Of a stretch of 64,000 bases of DNA, positions 8,450-17,259 are shown piece by piece (position 1 is the stretch's first letter; each line of letters starts with the position of its first letter). The position numbers were made by a program, and so were the translations under genes. Under the pieces are notes generated by a model. It was given only the letters and a program-made list of their open reading frames with translations. It searched no databases and was not told the DNA's origin. Origin of the DNA: Gallionellaceae bacterium. GTDB taxonomy: Bacteria > Pseudomonadota > Gammaproteobacteria > Burkholderiales > Thiobacillaceae. The stretch is taken from contig JAQTLU010000003.1 of assembly GCA_028714735.1 (NCBI GenBank), positions 124,001 through 188,000 on the forward strand, given 5' to 3'.

Positions 8450-9106
8450 GTGACGATAACAATCAACGAACGCTCAGCCTTGGTTGTCGATGACCATCCA
8501 CTGGTCGCGCGCGGCATTGCGGACTTTCTGCGCACACATTGCGGGTTTGCGCGTACCGATGCGATTTGCCGGGCTGCAGACCTCTGGACGCACATCGGGC
8601 AACTCGGGGCGCCAACCTTGGCCCTGATCGATTTCTGGCTGCCGGAGGGTACGGCGTTGCCGATGCTGGCACGGTTTCGGGACGAGTATCCGGCAACTCG
8701 ACTGCTGGTAATCAGCGGGGACGGCGATCCCGTGATCCGCGACAAGGTGCGTCGGTTGGCCGTCGATGGTTTTGTGTTGAAGCACGCCGAGCCCGCGATT
8801 TTTGCGCTGGCCGTCGCAGCGGTACTGCGCGGCGATGCATGGTTCGACGATGCTTCGGTTGTCGCCCAGGCGACCGACGAAGCGCGCAGTCTGCCGTTGA
8901 GCCCCGCCGAGTTGGGCTTGACTCCACGCCAAGGAGAGGTCCTCGCCCTGATGCTCAAGGGCTTGCCGAACAAGCGGGTGGCGCAGGTGCTTTTGCTGAC
9001 GGAACAAACCGTCAAGGAGCATGTGAGCGGGATACTGGAACGACTGGGCGCTCGAAATCGCGTCGAGTTGATCACGCGGCTGCGGGGAAAGCGGATCGAT
9101 GCCTGA
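8450..9106 (+). CDS. NarL/LuxR-type response regulator
   Basis: 218 residues from a GTG at 8450. The receiver domain (about 8-125) has the acidic pair D14-D15, the phospho-acceptor D61 (LALIDFWLP), a Ser in VISGDGD and the conserved Lys (FVLKHAEP). The output domain (about 150-215) is the four-helix LuxR type: LTPRQGEVLALMLKGLPNK followed by TVKEHVSGILERLG. It acts as a phosphorylation-controlled DNA-binding protein. Its 3' end overlaps the kinase gene by 8 bases, so they form a two-component pair. The CCCTAC-N4-GTAGGG repeats upstream of this gene and of the gene at 4054 are candidate targets. Confidence 0.92.
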   Translation: MTITINERSALVVDDHPLVARGIADFLRTHCGFARTDAICRAADLWTHIGQLGAPTLALIDFWLPEGTALPMLARFRDEYPATRLLVISGDGDPVIRDKVRRLAVDGFVLKHAEPAIFALAVAAVLRGDAWFDDASVVAQATDEARSLPLSPAELGLTPRQGEVLALMLKGLPNKRVAQVLLLTEQTVKEHVSGILERLGARNRVELITRLRGKRIDA

Positions 9107-10934
9107 TCGGGGCGAGGAGCGGCCGGCCGAAGCAGGCAAGGAACTCGGCTACGCCGATATTAGCCCGGCCGGCCGGGTGGGTTTGTTTGATGTGGCTTTC
9201 GCCCGGGTCAACTACGGTTTCGGGGCGATGGTCGTTGTCAGCCTGCCCTTCATCGCTTGGTATATCCATCTCGGCCAGAACCCGCTCGGGCTTGTGCTGT
9301 GGGCGGCTTGGTATTTCGTCGGGCTGCTGGTGGTGCGCTGGCAGTATCGGCGCTACCACCGCGAGCGCGTCGAAGGCGAGCCCGAGGCGATTCTGCGCCG
9401 CTGGTCGCCGCGAATTCACGGTATGGCATTGGTATACGGCAGCAGCATGGCCGTCCCGCCGTTACTGACGGCACATCACGCCACATTCGAGTTTCAACTG
9501 CTTTATCTGGTCACTATCGCAGCCATCGTCGCCGGCAATTCCGTCCATTCATCGCCAGTGTTATCGGTATTCCGCAGCTTTTTTCTGACCGGCTGGGGAA
9601 GCGTGACGCTGCTGGTGCCATATAGCTTTCCGGATCACTGGTATTACGTGATGCCGCTGACTCTGATCTATATCCGCACGATGCTCAAACATTCGGCAAT
9701 CTCGCACCGCTTTTTCGTGCAAAACATCGTGCTAAAGGAAGAAGGCGCACGTCTGGCCGAGAACTTCCGCCGGGCCAAGGAAGAGGCGGAAAAGGCGTTG
9801 TACGACAAGAATTTGTTTCTGACCACGGCCAGCCATGACCTGCGCCAGCCGGTGCATGCCATGGGCTTCCTGGTCGAGTCGATTTCGCGAAGCAATCGCG
9901 ACCCGGCGCTCGACGCCGCCCTTGCAGACCTGCGGGAAAGCGTGCATTCGGCCACGCAGATGTTCAACGCCCTGCTCGACCTGTCCCGGATCGAGAGCGG
10001 CCGGGTTCAAATCAAGACCGAAGCCGTCGATCTGGCCGAGGTGATCGCCAACGTCGCGACCATCTTTCGCGAGGAGGCACGCAATCGGGGCCTGGAATTG
10101 CGCGTCCATCTGCCGGCGAACGGGGTGATGGCCGTTGCCGATGGGACGCTGCTGCGCCAGTCGCTGAGCAACCTGCTACACAACGCCCTGCGCTACACGC
10201 GCCGGGGAGGTATCCTGCTGGCCGTTCGCCGACGAGGTGTCTGCTGGCGATGCGAAGTATGGGATACCGGTATCGGAATCGCAACGCGCGACGGTGCCGA
10301 CATCTTTTCGCCCTTTTTCCGCAACGAGCACGCCTGGGATATCGACAGTGCCGGCCACGGGCTGGGGCTGGCCGTCGTCGCTCGCTGCTGCGCCATGATG
10401 GGCGCGAAGCACGGATTCCGCTCCCGCGAGGGCAAGGGTTCGTGTTTCTGGATTCGTCTCGATGCGGCGAAGGAAGTGGGGCATCCCGCCCTCGCTGGGC
10501 TGACCGCCTCGGCCTTGCCCCAGGCGGTGCCGCATTGGTCGGGCGCTTGCCTCGTGGTCGATGATGACCCGTTGGTGCGTAGCGCCTGGCAAATCTTGAT
10601 GCAATCGTGGGGTCTGCAGGTCGCCTGCGCCGAATCGGGCGGGCAGGCTTTGCGCCTTCTCGAATCCGGCTTCAAACCGGATGCCGTGTTCTGCGACCAG
10701 CGGCTGCGCTCGGGCGAGAGCGGTTTCGAGCTGTTGTGCGAATTGCTTGAACGCCTGCCCGATGCGAGCGGGGCCATGATCAGCGGCGAACTGGATTCCC
10801 CGGAATTGGCAGAGGCGGAAGAGCAAGGCTATCTCGTGCTGCGCAAACCGGTGGAGCCAACGGAACTGCAGGCCGTTCTTGGACACTGGTTGTTGTCTCC
10901 AGAGGGGCCGGGCCAATGTCATCTCCCATCCTGA
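9099..10934 (+). CDS. Membrane-bound hybrid sensor histidine kinase
   Basis: 611 residues. The N-terminal 200 residues hold about five to six hydrophobic segments (roughly 38-58, 62-80, 108-124, 133-148, 160-175, 182-195) with no obvious periplasmic sensor domain. A short coiled-coil linker leads to the H-box ASHDLRQPVHAMG (His246), N-box NLLHNALRY (358-366), G1 DTGIG (389-393) and G2 GHGLGL (419-424). A C-terminal receiver domain has DDD at 488-490 and acceptor Asp533 (AVFCDQRL). The DLRQPVHAMGF signature is typical of NahK/ErcS-like hybrid kinases. It shares 8 bases with the response regulator, its likely partner. The signal sensed is unknown. Confidence 0.92.
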   Translation: MPDRGEERPAEAGKELGYADISPAGRVGLFDVAFARVNYGFGAMVVVSLPFIAWYIHLGQNPLGLVLWAAWYFVGLLVVRWQYRRYHRERVEGEPEAILRRWSPRIHGMALVYGSSMAVPPLLTAHHATFEFQLLYLVTIAAIVAGNSVHSSPVLSVFRSFFLTGWGSVTLLVPYSFPDHWYYVMPLTLIYIRTMLKHSAISHRFFVQNIVLKEEGARLAENFRRAKEEAEKALYDKNLFLTTASHDLRQPVHAMGFLVESISRSNRDPALDAALADLRESVHSATQMFNALLDLSRIESGRVQIKTEAVDLAEVIANVATIFREEARNRGLELRVHLPANGVMAVADGTLLRQSLSNLLHNALRYTRRGGILLAVRRRGVCWRCEVWDTGIGIATRDGADIFSPFFRNEHAWDIDSAGHGLGLAVVARCCAMMGAKHGFRSREGKGSCFWIRLDAAKEVGHPALAGLTASALPQAVPHWSGACLVVDDDPLVRSAWQILMQSWGLQVACAESGGQALRLLESGFKPDAVFCDQRLRSGESGFELLCELLERLPDASGAMISGELDSPELAEAEEQGYLVLRKPVEPTELQAVLGHWLLSPEGPGQCHLPS

Positions 10935-10950
10935 GGACGATCCGAATCGA

Positions 10951-11406
10951 GTGGTGATCGACGAGCACAAGATTTGTCTGGGCGACATCCTCACGCTCGG
11001 TCTCAACTTCGGCGACAACTGGCATCACGTCGTTCACGTGAAGGAAGTGCTGCCGCTGGACCAGCCCAACGGTGCGGGCTGCTATCAGGATTACCTCGAA
11101 CTACTGGACGAAGAGCCGGACTGCGAGGAAATCACGTCGTTCCAGCAATGGGCCTGCGAAGATTTCGACCCGGATCGCTTCGATCGTCATGCCGCCAACG
11201 CAGCCCTTAGGCGTAATCCAACCGCCGTTTACACAAAAATTCGGACAGGCCCGACTTATCCAATTGCGAGCCCGCGTTGCCGCCCAAGTTCCCAGGACAC
11301 ACCATTGATGCGCATCGCCGCCGTCACGGTTTGCCCAAGATGCCGCTCAATCACGGGCTTCCACGGCACCAGACTGAACCCCATGCCGTCATCGAGCATG
11401 GCGTAG
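10951..11406 (+). pseudogene. Truncated pRiA4b ORF-3-like (PRiA4_ORF3 domain) fragment
   Basis: A frame starting near a GTG at 10951 (open from 10879) encodes ICLGDILTLGLNFGDNW HHVV, then VLP, and ends its recognisable part with WACEDFDPDRFDRHAANAALRR at about 11206. This is the C-terminal half of the PRiA4_ORF3 family (FGDxWxH then DFDPxxFD near the end); the usual N-terminal half is missing. The remaining codons to 11406 run antisense into the relaxase gene and look non-native. Just before the relaxase, 11228-11250 (TTTACACAAAAATTCGGACA) resembles the end of an IS256-type element, which may explain the truncation; that part is weak. Confidence 0.5.
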
Positions 11407-13214
11407 CGCCCGCTGGCGAGCATGACGCTGCGGCGATAGACGCCTGCCACGCGCTGCCCGTCGGCCACCGGTCGATGCTCCAAGCCAGTTTCGGCCGCTA
11501 TGTCCTTCGCGATCTTTGCCAGCTCACGCCCGCGCAGCGTCACCAGCAGATTGCGTGCAAGGACGACGCGATGCCCGCGATGCTTGGCCAGTCCTTGTTC
11601 GGCCAGAAAATCGGCGCGCTGTTGCAGCGCGTCTTTGACTTCGCTGCCAAATCCCAGGTCGCCCAGCCCTTTGCCGCCGCCGATCAACTGTTGATCCAGC
11701 CAGGTCGCGCCGATCACGCTGGTCTGCCGTTCAATCGGCAAGTGTGATTTCAGCTCCACCGCCACGCCACCGCCAAGGCGCTGCGCGTCGTACTGGCGGC
11801 CCCGCTCGGCCAAGTCATTTGGTACGCGCCAGACGCCTTCGGCCTCACGTTCCACTATGCCCGCACGGCGCAACGCTTCGAGCCTTCGGACGTATGCCAC
11901 CACTACTTCCCGTGGGTCGCGGTCGGGTGTGGCCTGGCCTTGCGCGACGGCCAAATGATGATCGGTGCGGTACACGTTATCGACGGCCAGCGCGGCGATG
12001 TTCCGGTCGGCCGTGCGCACGTCGGTTGAGCCTTTCACCTCGACCACCGAACCGGCCGGGTACTGCTCCAGCTCGGAGCGAGGTGGCAGCACGACGTAGT
12101 GCGCCTTACCATCGGTCCCGTCGATGACCAGATAGCCTTTGTCATGCAACTCGTCGGCCAGCCCCTTGCCGACCACCCGGCCAACGATGGCGCGACCTTC
12201 CTCGCCGGGCTGGAACACGACCAGATCACGCTGCTTTCCGCTCATGGCGCGCTGCATGGTGCGGATGATGTCGCCACGCTCGCCCATGGCTCGCAGGGTC
12301 GGCTCGGCCTCGGCATTGATGGCCCAGACACCGGGTTGCTGCTCGGTTGCCAAGCCCATGCGCTGCAAGCGTTGTAGGCGGCCGATCAGCAACTGCCGCT
12401 GGCGTTGCAGCCGAGGTGCCGCCAGCGTCTCCGGACGTACAAGACCGTCCACTGCCACGCGCTGCAAGGTGCGATCCAACCTCGTCCACCGCTCCTGGTC
12501 GACCTCGCGCTCCATGGTGCGTTGGATCTCCAGCTCGGTACGCGGCCCCAGCCATTCGGTCGCCAGTTCTGCGGCCCGGTGGCGCATCCCCTCGGCGATG
12601 TAGTCGCGGGAGATGATGAGGTCTTTGCCGGTGTCGTCCTTCCCTCGTAGGACGACGTGCGTGTGCGGGTTGTCGGTGTTCCAGTGATCCACCGCCACCC
12701 AGTCCAGTCGTGTGCCCAGGTCGGCCTCCATGCGCGCCATCAGGTGCCGGGTGTAGGTGCGCAGGTCGTCGAGCTGTTCGGCATCTTCCGGCGAAACGAT
12801 GAAGCGGAACTGGTGCCGGTCCTCGCGCCCGCGTTCCTCGAAAGCAGTGGTGTCCGCCGCATCAGTCGTCGGGCCATAGGCGTGACCCGGCCCGCCTTGG
12901 CGATCCACCCCTTCGCGCTCAATGTAGCGCAGGTGCGCGGCGGTCGAACGCGGCCCGGCCTTGGCCAGATTGACCAGCCGCGCCTTGATCGTCACGCGCC
13001 GGGCGTTGGGCGTGAGCGCGGCCCCGGCGAAGCGGGCTGCGACGTGGCCACGGCCCAGCCGTGAACCGGGCCGCTGGCCGACTTTGCCGACTGTCTTGCC
13101 AAGCTTGGCGCCAGCCTTGTTGGTCTGGCGCAGCACCTTGTTGATGAAGGCGTCATCGCGCTGTTTCGGCGCACCAGGGCGCGCCCGGAAACGGTCATCA
13201 TCGTGGTTGCTCAT
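11256..13214 (-). CDS. rlxS: Relaxase/mobilisation nuclease with DUF3363 domain (RlxS/VirD2-like)
   Basis: Starts conjugation by nicking oriT and leading the strand into the recipient. The ATG at 13214 (MSNHDDDRF) has a GGAGG site 8 bases upstream and is preferred to the longer open frame; 652 residues. The N-terminal nuclease domain (about 75-260) shows the relaxase pattern HQFRFIVSPEDA, then VAVDHWNTDNPHTHVVLRG with the HxH metal motif (His184, His186). The rest is the DUF3363 region typical of Tn4371-like relaxases. It lies downstream of traF with a 436-bp spacer that holds a candidate oriT. The gene is intact; cargo 1 begins immediately after its stop. Confidence 0.92.
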   Translation of the reverse strand: MSNHDDDRFRARPGAPKQRDDAFINKVLRQTNKAGAKLGKTVGKVGQRPGSRLGRGHVAARFAGAALTPNARRVTIKARLVNLAKAGPRSTAAHLRYIEREGVDRQGGPGHAYGPTTDAADTTAFEERGREDRHQFRFIVSPEDAEQLDDLRTYTRHLMARMEADLGTRLDWVAVDHWNTDNPHTHVVLRGKDDTGKDLIISRDYIAEGMRHRAAELATEWLGPRTELEIQRTMEREVDQERWTRLDRTLQRVAVDGLVRPETLAAPRLQRQRQLLIGRLQRLQRMGLATEQQPGVWAINAEAEPTLRAMGERGDIIRTMQRAMSGKQRDLVVFQPGEEGRAIVGRVVGKGLADELHDKGYLVIDGTDGKAHYVVLPPRSELEQYPAGSVVEVKGSTDVRTADRNIAALAVDNVYRTDHHLAVAQGQATPDRDPREVVVAYVRRLEALRRAGIVEREAEGVWRVPNDLAERGRQYDAQRLGGGVAVELKSHLPIERQTSVIGATWLDQQLIGGGKGLGDLGFGSEVKDALQQRADFLAEQGLAKHRGHRVVLARNLLVTLRGRELAKIAKDIAAETGLEHRPVADGQRVAGVYRRSVMLASGRYAMLDDGMGFSLVPWKPVIERHLGQTVTAAMRINGVSWELGRQRGLAIG

Positions 13215-13359
13215 GCTGAGCCTCCATCCAAGACCAGCGCAGCCGGGCGGGCGAAGCACGCGTCTTCGCCAATGCCGATGCGGCATTGCGCACTCTCGCG
13301 GCACGCTGCCGCTCCCTGGCGCGTGCCGCGCCAATCCCGTGTGCAGACAGGGTTTTCAA

Positions 13360-13390
13360 GCGGCCGGGGGCCGCGACCTTTTATCTTGCC
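13360..13390 (+). other. Candidate oriT: inverted repeat plus nic-like box
   Basis: In the 436-bp non-coding stretch between traF and rlxS (13215-13650), a perfect inverted repeat GCGGCC-GGG-GGCCGC (13360-13374) is followed 7 bases later by TATCTTG/CC (13382-13390). The IncP/VirD2 nic consensus is YATCCTG/Y, so there is one mismatch, and an inverted repeat just 5' of nic is the usual layout. Position next to the relaxase gene fits. The rest of the stretch is GC-rich with no convincing gene. Confidence 0.4.
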
Positions 13391-13650
13391 TTCCGCCTTT
13401 GCCCATCGCTTTCGCTCTGGGCGTCGGCGGCCCGGCGGTGCTGCGCTGCTCGCAGCCAGCCCGCCGGCAAATGCGGCTACGGCCACCGGCCGGGCATATT
13501 CAAGGCAAGACGCCTGCACGTGGGAAAAAGGCGCCGGAGGCTGCGCGAAGTGCGGTGCGAATGCACGCGCACGGCATGCGCGATGACACGGCAACAGCCA
13601 GCAGGGCGACACGCGGGATGGCACGATGAAGCGTAGCGAATCGGTAGCCA

Positions 13651-14259
13651 TCATGGGCGCGTCTCCAGCCAGACCGGATGCGCAACACCGATCACGGTGG
13701 ATGCAGCAACCGGCCCAAAGTACCGGCTGTCGAACGACGCCGGGTTGGTCGTGCTCAATAGGAACAATTCACCGGAATAAAGCTGCCGACACTGCTTCCA
13801 GAATGGCAGCGATCGGCCCATGCGATCGGCAGGCAAGACAGCGGCCACCAGCACGCCGTCGATGAGCACGCTGCGGCCGACGATGCACACCTCCTGCGGT
13901 GCCACCGCGCCCACGCGCTTGAGCAATGGGACGCGCGTCGGCAGGTAGCCGCGCTGCGCCGCCAGCGTGGCGGCATCGGCCGGAAGCTGGGTCAGCACGA
14001 TGCTACCCACGGACAACGGACGGGGCAGCGAGTCGGTGCGATGGTCCAGCGGATCGACGCGATACCAGCCGACCGCCACGCTGTCGGACGGGTTGTAGAT
14101 CAGGCGTGGCAACGGCCGCATGTGGTCAGGCAGGAAGGACGCCCAGGCCAGTGCAGCGAGGCCGCAGGCAGAAAGGCCTGCCAATGCGATGCGAGCGCGC
14201 AGGCCCGAACGAGGACGTGGCGCCGTTCCCGTGGCGTTGGTGGATGTGGAACCTGTCAT
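13651..14259 (-). CDS. traF: TraF-type S26 peptidase of the conjugation system
   Basis: 202 residues, with one N-terminal membrane segment (about 22-42) and a periplasmic S26-family peptidase domain. The nucleophile region is YNPSDSVAVGWYRV (likely Ser60) and the general base is Lys114 in PLLKRVGAVAPQEVC, the TraF/signal-peptidase arrangement of a Ser followed by G-x-Y and a later KR-V-A. In IncP-like systems TraF matures and cyclises the pilin TrbC. Its start overlaps the DUF2840 stop by 4 bases, so it belongs to the parA-to-traF operon. Confidence 0.9.
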   Translation of the reverse strand: MTGSTSTNATGTAPRPRSGLRARIALAGLSACGLAALAWASFLPDHMRPLPRLIYNPSDSVAVGWYRVDPLDHRTDSLPRPLSVGSIVLTQLPADAATLAAQRGYLPTRVPLLKRVGAVAPQEVCIVGRSVLIDGVLVAAVLPADRMGRSLPFWKQCRQLYSGELFLLSTTNPASFDSRYFGPVAASTVIGVAHPVWLETRP

Positions 14260-14801
14260 GGCAGCACCCTCCCGGCCAGCCAGGCAGCGTGCCGCTCGGC
14301 GGTGTATTCGGGCAGCGCCAGGCGCGCAGCGAGGCGGTTGCCTAGCGTGCGCCAGTAGGCGGGCGACACGTCGGCGGGCGCGATGCCTTGCGCCTCGATG
14401 GCGTCGAGTTGCGCCAGCACGGCGCGCACGGCGGGTTCACCCTCTGCGTGTAACAGCAGGCGCGCACCGGGCAGCACACCGGGGATGCGCTGCGCCGCGT
14501 CCAGCGGCATGCAAGCCTGCATCACCATGAGCTGCCAGCGCACGGTGCCGTAGTCGTTGGCGTGCCAGCGAATGCGACAGAACACGGCGCCCGGCAGGAA
14601 CATCGCGACGCGACGCCAGCGGTCAAGCCGGATGGTGCGCTCCGGTTCGCCGAAGCGTAGATAGATGTCGATGCGCTGCTCGACGTGGGCGAGCGATACG
14701 CGGGTCAGCGGTGGGGCGCCGGCCCGCCCGGCGAGCACTGCGAGGGGCGGCGTGACCGCAGGTGACGTGGCGGGCATGGCTGCCAAAGCATGAGCGTTCA
14801 T
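14256..14801 (-). CDS. DUF2840 family ICE protein
   Basis: 181 residues from the ATG at 14801, preceded by a GGAGA site; 4-base overlaps with the genes on both sides. The conserved block VSLAHVEQRIDIYLRFGEPE followed by RRVAMFLPGAVFCRIRW identifies the DUF2840 family that sits beside traF in Tn4371-like ICEs. No enzymatic motif is visible. Function is not known; by position it belongs to the replication/partition/transfer operon. Confidence 0.85.
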   Translation of the reverse strand: MNAHALAAMPATSPAVTPPLAVLAGRAGAPPLTRVSLAHVEQRIDIYLRFGEPERTIRLDRWRRVAMFLPGAVFCRIRWHANDYGTVRWQLMVMQACMPLDAAQRIPGVLPGARLLLHAEGEPAVRAVLAQLDAIEAQGIAPADVSPAYWRTLGNRLAARLALPEYTAERHAAWLAGRVLP

Positions 14802-15058
14802 GGTGTGTTCTCCGGGAATTCGCGTTCCAGCAATGCACGCAGCAGTTCGGCCACCGTCACGCCCTGCGTGAAGGCTGATACCTTGATGCGCGCGCGCATC
14901 GCGGGCGTGATGTCGAGGGTCAGGCGCGCGGTGTAGAGGTCGCCTTTCTGGAGCTCGTTGGCTTCGCCCTGGCGAACCCATGCCTCGGCATGTGGGTTTG
15001 CTGGCGGACGTGCGCCGATGCCGATGCGCTTGCCGCGCGTGGGACGCTCCGTGGTCAT
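14798..15058 (-). CDS. Small ribbon-helix-helix-like protein next to parA
   Basis: 86 residues from the ATG at 15058, which overlaps the parA stop (ATGA); a GTG three codons earlier is an alternative. The C-terminal half (YTARLTLDITPAMRARIKVSAFTQGVTVAELLRALLEREF) has the short beta strand plus two helices of a ribbon-helix-helix DNA-binding protein, preceded by a basic N-terminal tail. In many plasmids a protein of this kind partners a short ParA and binds the centromere; I infer that role here. Confidence 0.75.
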   Translation of the reverse strand: MTTERPTRGKRIGIGARPPANPHAEAWVRQGEANELQKGDLYTARLTLDITPAMRARIKVSAFTQGVTVAELLRALLEREFPENTP

Positions 15059-15693
15059 GTCGACCACCGCAGCAGTTCATCGACCAGCGCGGTGATCTCG
15101 CGCGCGGCGGCGCTGTCAGGTGCCGTCTCGCGGGCGAGCCGACCAGCGGCCACGCTGTCGGCGAAGACGATGCGCTGATGCACTTCCGAACGCAGCGCGG
15201 GGAGTGGCTGGTCGGCCAGCGCCTGGCGCGCTTCACGGCCGATGATGGTCGTACTGACGCGCCGATTGATGGCGAAGGCTGCGCGCAGCGCTGGCCGGAA
15301 CACCTGCGCCTCGCGGATCAGCGCCACCATCTCGGCAGATGCCCACAGATCGTAGGGACTGGGCTGCACCGGGATCAGCACGCGCTCGGCCGCCAGTAGC
15401 GCGGAGCGCGCCAAGGCGGCGATGCGCGGCGGGCCGTCAATGACGACGTGATCGGCCCGGCGTGCCAGCTCGGGTGCTTCCTGGTGCAGCGTCTCGCGTG
15501 CTAGACCCACTGCGCTGAACAAGCGCGGCAAGCCCTGTTGGGCGCGCCGCTGCGTCCAGTCCAGCGCCGAGCCTTGGGGATCGGCATCGAGCAAAACAAC
15601 TTGCTGGCCGCGCATGGCCAGCTCGCCTGCGATGTGTGTGGCAAGCGTGGTCTTGCCCACACCGCCTTTCTGGTTCAGCAAAGCGATGATCAT
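15055..15693 (-). CDS. parA: ParA-family partition ATPase
   Basis: 212 residues from the ATG at 15693, which has a strong AAGGAGGG site. Deviant Walker A KGGVGKTT at residues 9-16, followed by LLDADPQGSALDW (switch region) and HVVIDGPPR (Walker B). The short length and lack of an N-terminal HTH mark it as a type Ib ParA, which moves DNA on the nucleoid together with a small DNA-binding partner, probably the overlapping ribbon-helix-helix gene. It should stabilise the excised circular ICE. Three 17-bp repeats lie between repA and this gene. Confidence 0.9.
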   Translation of the reverse strand: MIIALLNQKGGVGKTTLATHIAGELAMRGQQVVLLDADPQGSALDWTQRRAQQGLPRLFSAVGLARETLHQEAPELARRADHVVIDGPPRIAALARSALLAAERVLIPVQPSPYDLWASAEMVALIREAQVFRPALRAAFAINRRVSTTIIGREARQALADQPLPALRSEVHQRIVFADSVAAGRLARETAPDSAAAREITALVDELLRWST

Positions 15694-15858
15694 GGCGCGG
15701 CCCTCCTTTCTGGAAAGCCGGGTTTTCTTCGCTGTGCGCCGTGCCGTTTGGTGCTTATCCACCGAAATGGCGCGCTTCTTTTAAAAGTTAAAGAATTTAA
15801 GTTAGGGAAGTTAGAGGGTCCCGGAACCCGCGTCGTTACTGGCTTTTCGGCGAGTTCG

Positions 15859-15922
15859 CACGCCTGATAGCACGATAGGGCCACGCCCGATAGCACGACA
15901 CTCGGCACGCCTGATAGCACGA
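15859..15922. repeat. Three iteron-like 17-bp direct repeats between repA and parA
   Basis: CACGCCTGATAGCACGA occurs at 15859-15875 and 15906-15922, and with one change (CACGCCCGATAGCACGA) at 15882-15898, spaced 23 and 24 bp apart. Such phased repeats next to a replication initiator gene resemble plasmid iterons (oriV) or a parS centromere for the adjacent parA. The flank at 15770-15825 is AT-rich (AAAAGTTAAAGAATTTAAGT), as expected of an opening region. Confidence 0.6.
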
Positions 15923-15946
15923 GGCCATTCACAGTTTCTTCCCGAG

Positions 15947-16825
15947 TTATCCCCGTGCCGTCCGCAGCACGGGCCGGAAGGTCAGTAGTTCGGTTCCATC
16001 GTCCGGCATCCGTTCGATGCCCAGGACGTAGCCCGGCATCGACTGCCGCGCCACCAGCGCGCGCAGGTCGCAGGCGAAGTCGTAGGGCTTCGCCGTGCTG
16101 CCCGATTTGCGGTGCAGGTACTTGAAGTCGAACTGCCAGCCGCCCGGCTGCTTGCCGCCGTGCTTGCGCACCAGGCGGTACAACCAGCGTTCGATACCGC
16201 CCGTGAGCTTGAAATAGGCCGGGTCGATGGTCAGCACCAGCGCCGCATCCAGCACGCCCGCGTAGAACCAGTCCGGCAGGATCAGCTCGATGCCCAGGGG
16301 CGTGCCGCGGGCGTTGGCCAGTTCCTTCCATTCGTTGATCCAGGAGAAGCGATGCAGGCGCCGTCCGGTCATCTCTCGGATGGAGGTGGCCACTGTGGTC
16401 GATTGCAGCCGATCCAAGGCCGCCTTCAGGCGCTGGTAGTCGCGCAGCGACGTACCGCGCCCGATGAAGCGCAGGATCTCGTAGGGTGTGGCGCGCATGA
16501 GGCGCGACGGGCGAATGCCCGCGTCGCGCGCTTCGACGATCTGACTGGCCGCCCAGATCAGGATGTCGGCATCCCAGATCGTGGCGATGCCATGCTCCTG
16601 CGTGCCCTCCACGCGGATCGTCACGCCGCCGGCGCGGAAGTCGATCGGCTGGACGCGCTTCGACTTGGCCAGCGAGAAGAACGGAAAGGCCATCAAATCC
16701 TGGCTGTCGCGCGGCGCCATGTCGCCCGGCAGCGCGCGGAACAGGTCGAGCTGTTCCCGCTCCTGCATCGATCGCTGCCCCGATGACCGGGGTGGCAGCG
16801 ATGGGCTGGGCATGGTGATGGCCAC
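15947..16825 (-). CDS. repA: Replication initiator protein A (RepA/RPA family)
   Basis: 292 residues from a GTG at 16825 (ATG at 16813 is possible). The sequence contains the RPA-family blocks MAFPFFSLAKSKRVQPIDF, TIWDADILIWAASQIVEA, RLMRATPYEILRFIGRG and a second winged-helix half ending GWQFDFKYLHRKSGS. Initiators of this kind start plasmid-type replication; in ICEs they allow limited replication of the excised circle. It follows the HTH gene by 14 bp and precedes the iteron-like repeats and parA. Confidence 0.88.
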   Translation of the reverse strand: MAITMPSPSLPPRSSGQRSMQEREQLDLFRALPGDMAPRDSQDLMAFPFFSLAKSKRVQPIDFRAGGVTIRVEGTQEHGIATIWDADILIWAASQIVEARDAGIRPSRLMRATPYEILRFIGRGTSLRDYQRLKAALDRLQSTTVATSIREMTGRRLHRFSWINEWKELANARGTPLGIELILPDWFYAGVLDAALVLTIDPAYFKLTGGIERWLYRLVRKHGGKQPGGWQFDFKYLHRKSGSTAKPYDFACDLRALVARQSMPGYVLGIERMPDDGTELLTFRPVLRTARG

Positions 16826-16839
16826 CGGCGAAGCGCCGA

Positions 16840-17133
16840 TCAGCGCGCACGGCTGTCGGCCGAGTGGTGCTCGGCGTATTCGGGATCGGACGTGGCCTCG
16901 AAGCTGCGCTGGTCGGCCCAGGCATCGAGGTCGGCCACCGCGTACATCACGCGACGGCCGAACTTGCGGAAGCGCGGGCCACCGCCGATCACGCGCAGTT
17001 TCTCCAGCGTGCGCGGCGACAAGCGAAGGTATTCGGCGGCTTCGTCGTTCGTCAGGTAGCGTTGGGGTTGTACAGCAGCAGCGGACTGCGGTGTAGCGGG
17101 CGCGGCAGCAGGCCGCAAGGGAGTGGGTCGCAT
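16840..17133 (-). CDS. Excisionase/AlpA-type helix-turn-helix protein
   Basis: 97 residues from the ATG at 17133, which has GGAGG upstream; the upstream ATG at 17148 overlaps that site and is unlikely. A Pro/Ala-rich tail is followed by the MerR-like winged HTH YLTNDEAAEYLRLSPRTLEK and then FRKFGRRVMYAVADLDAWAD, the standard excisionase-family DNA-binding domain. First gene of the repA-parA operon, so it probably regulates it or assists excision. Confidence 0.85.
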   Translation of the reverse strand: MRPTPLRPAAAPATPQSAAAVQPQRYLTNDEAAEYLRLSPRTLEKLRVIGGGPRFRKFGRRVMYAVADLDAWADQRSFEATSDPEYAEHHSADSRAR

Positions 17134-17259
17134 CGGGTAAGCCTCCATCGGTCAGGACAGCCCGGCCGCACCAGCGCGGCCAGATGGAGGCAGTCTCAGA
17201 AAAGGGATGCGTCCCGTTGAGGGTCGTTTTGCATGGAACGCAAAACGACCCTCCCCAAG

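Noticed and set aside
15859-15922. CRISPR array
   Set aside because: Only three 17-bp repeats with 6-7-bp gaps, no cas genes, and a replication gene next to them.
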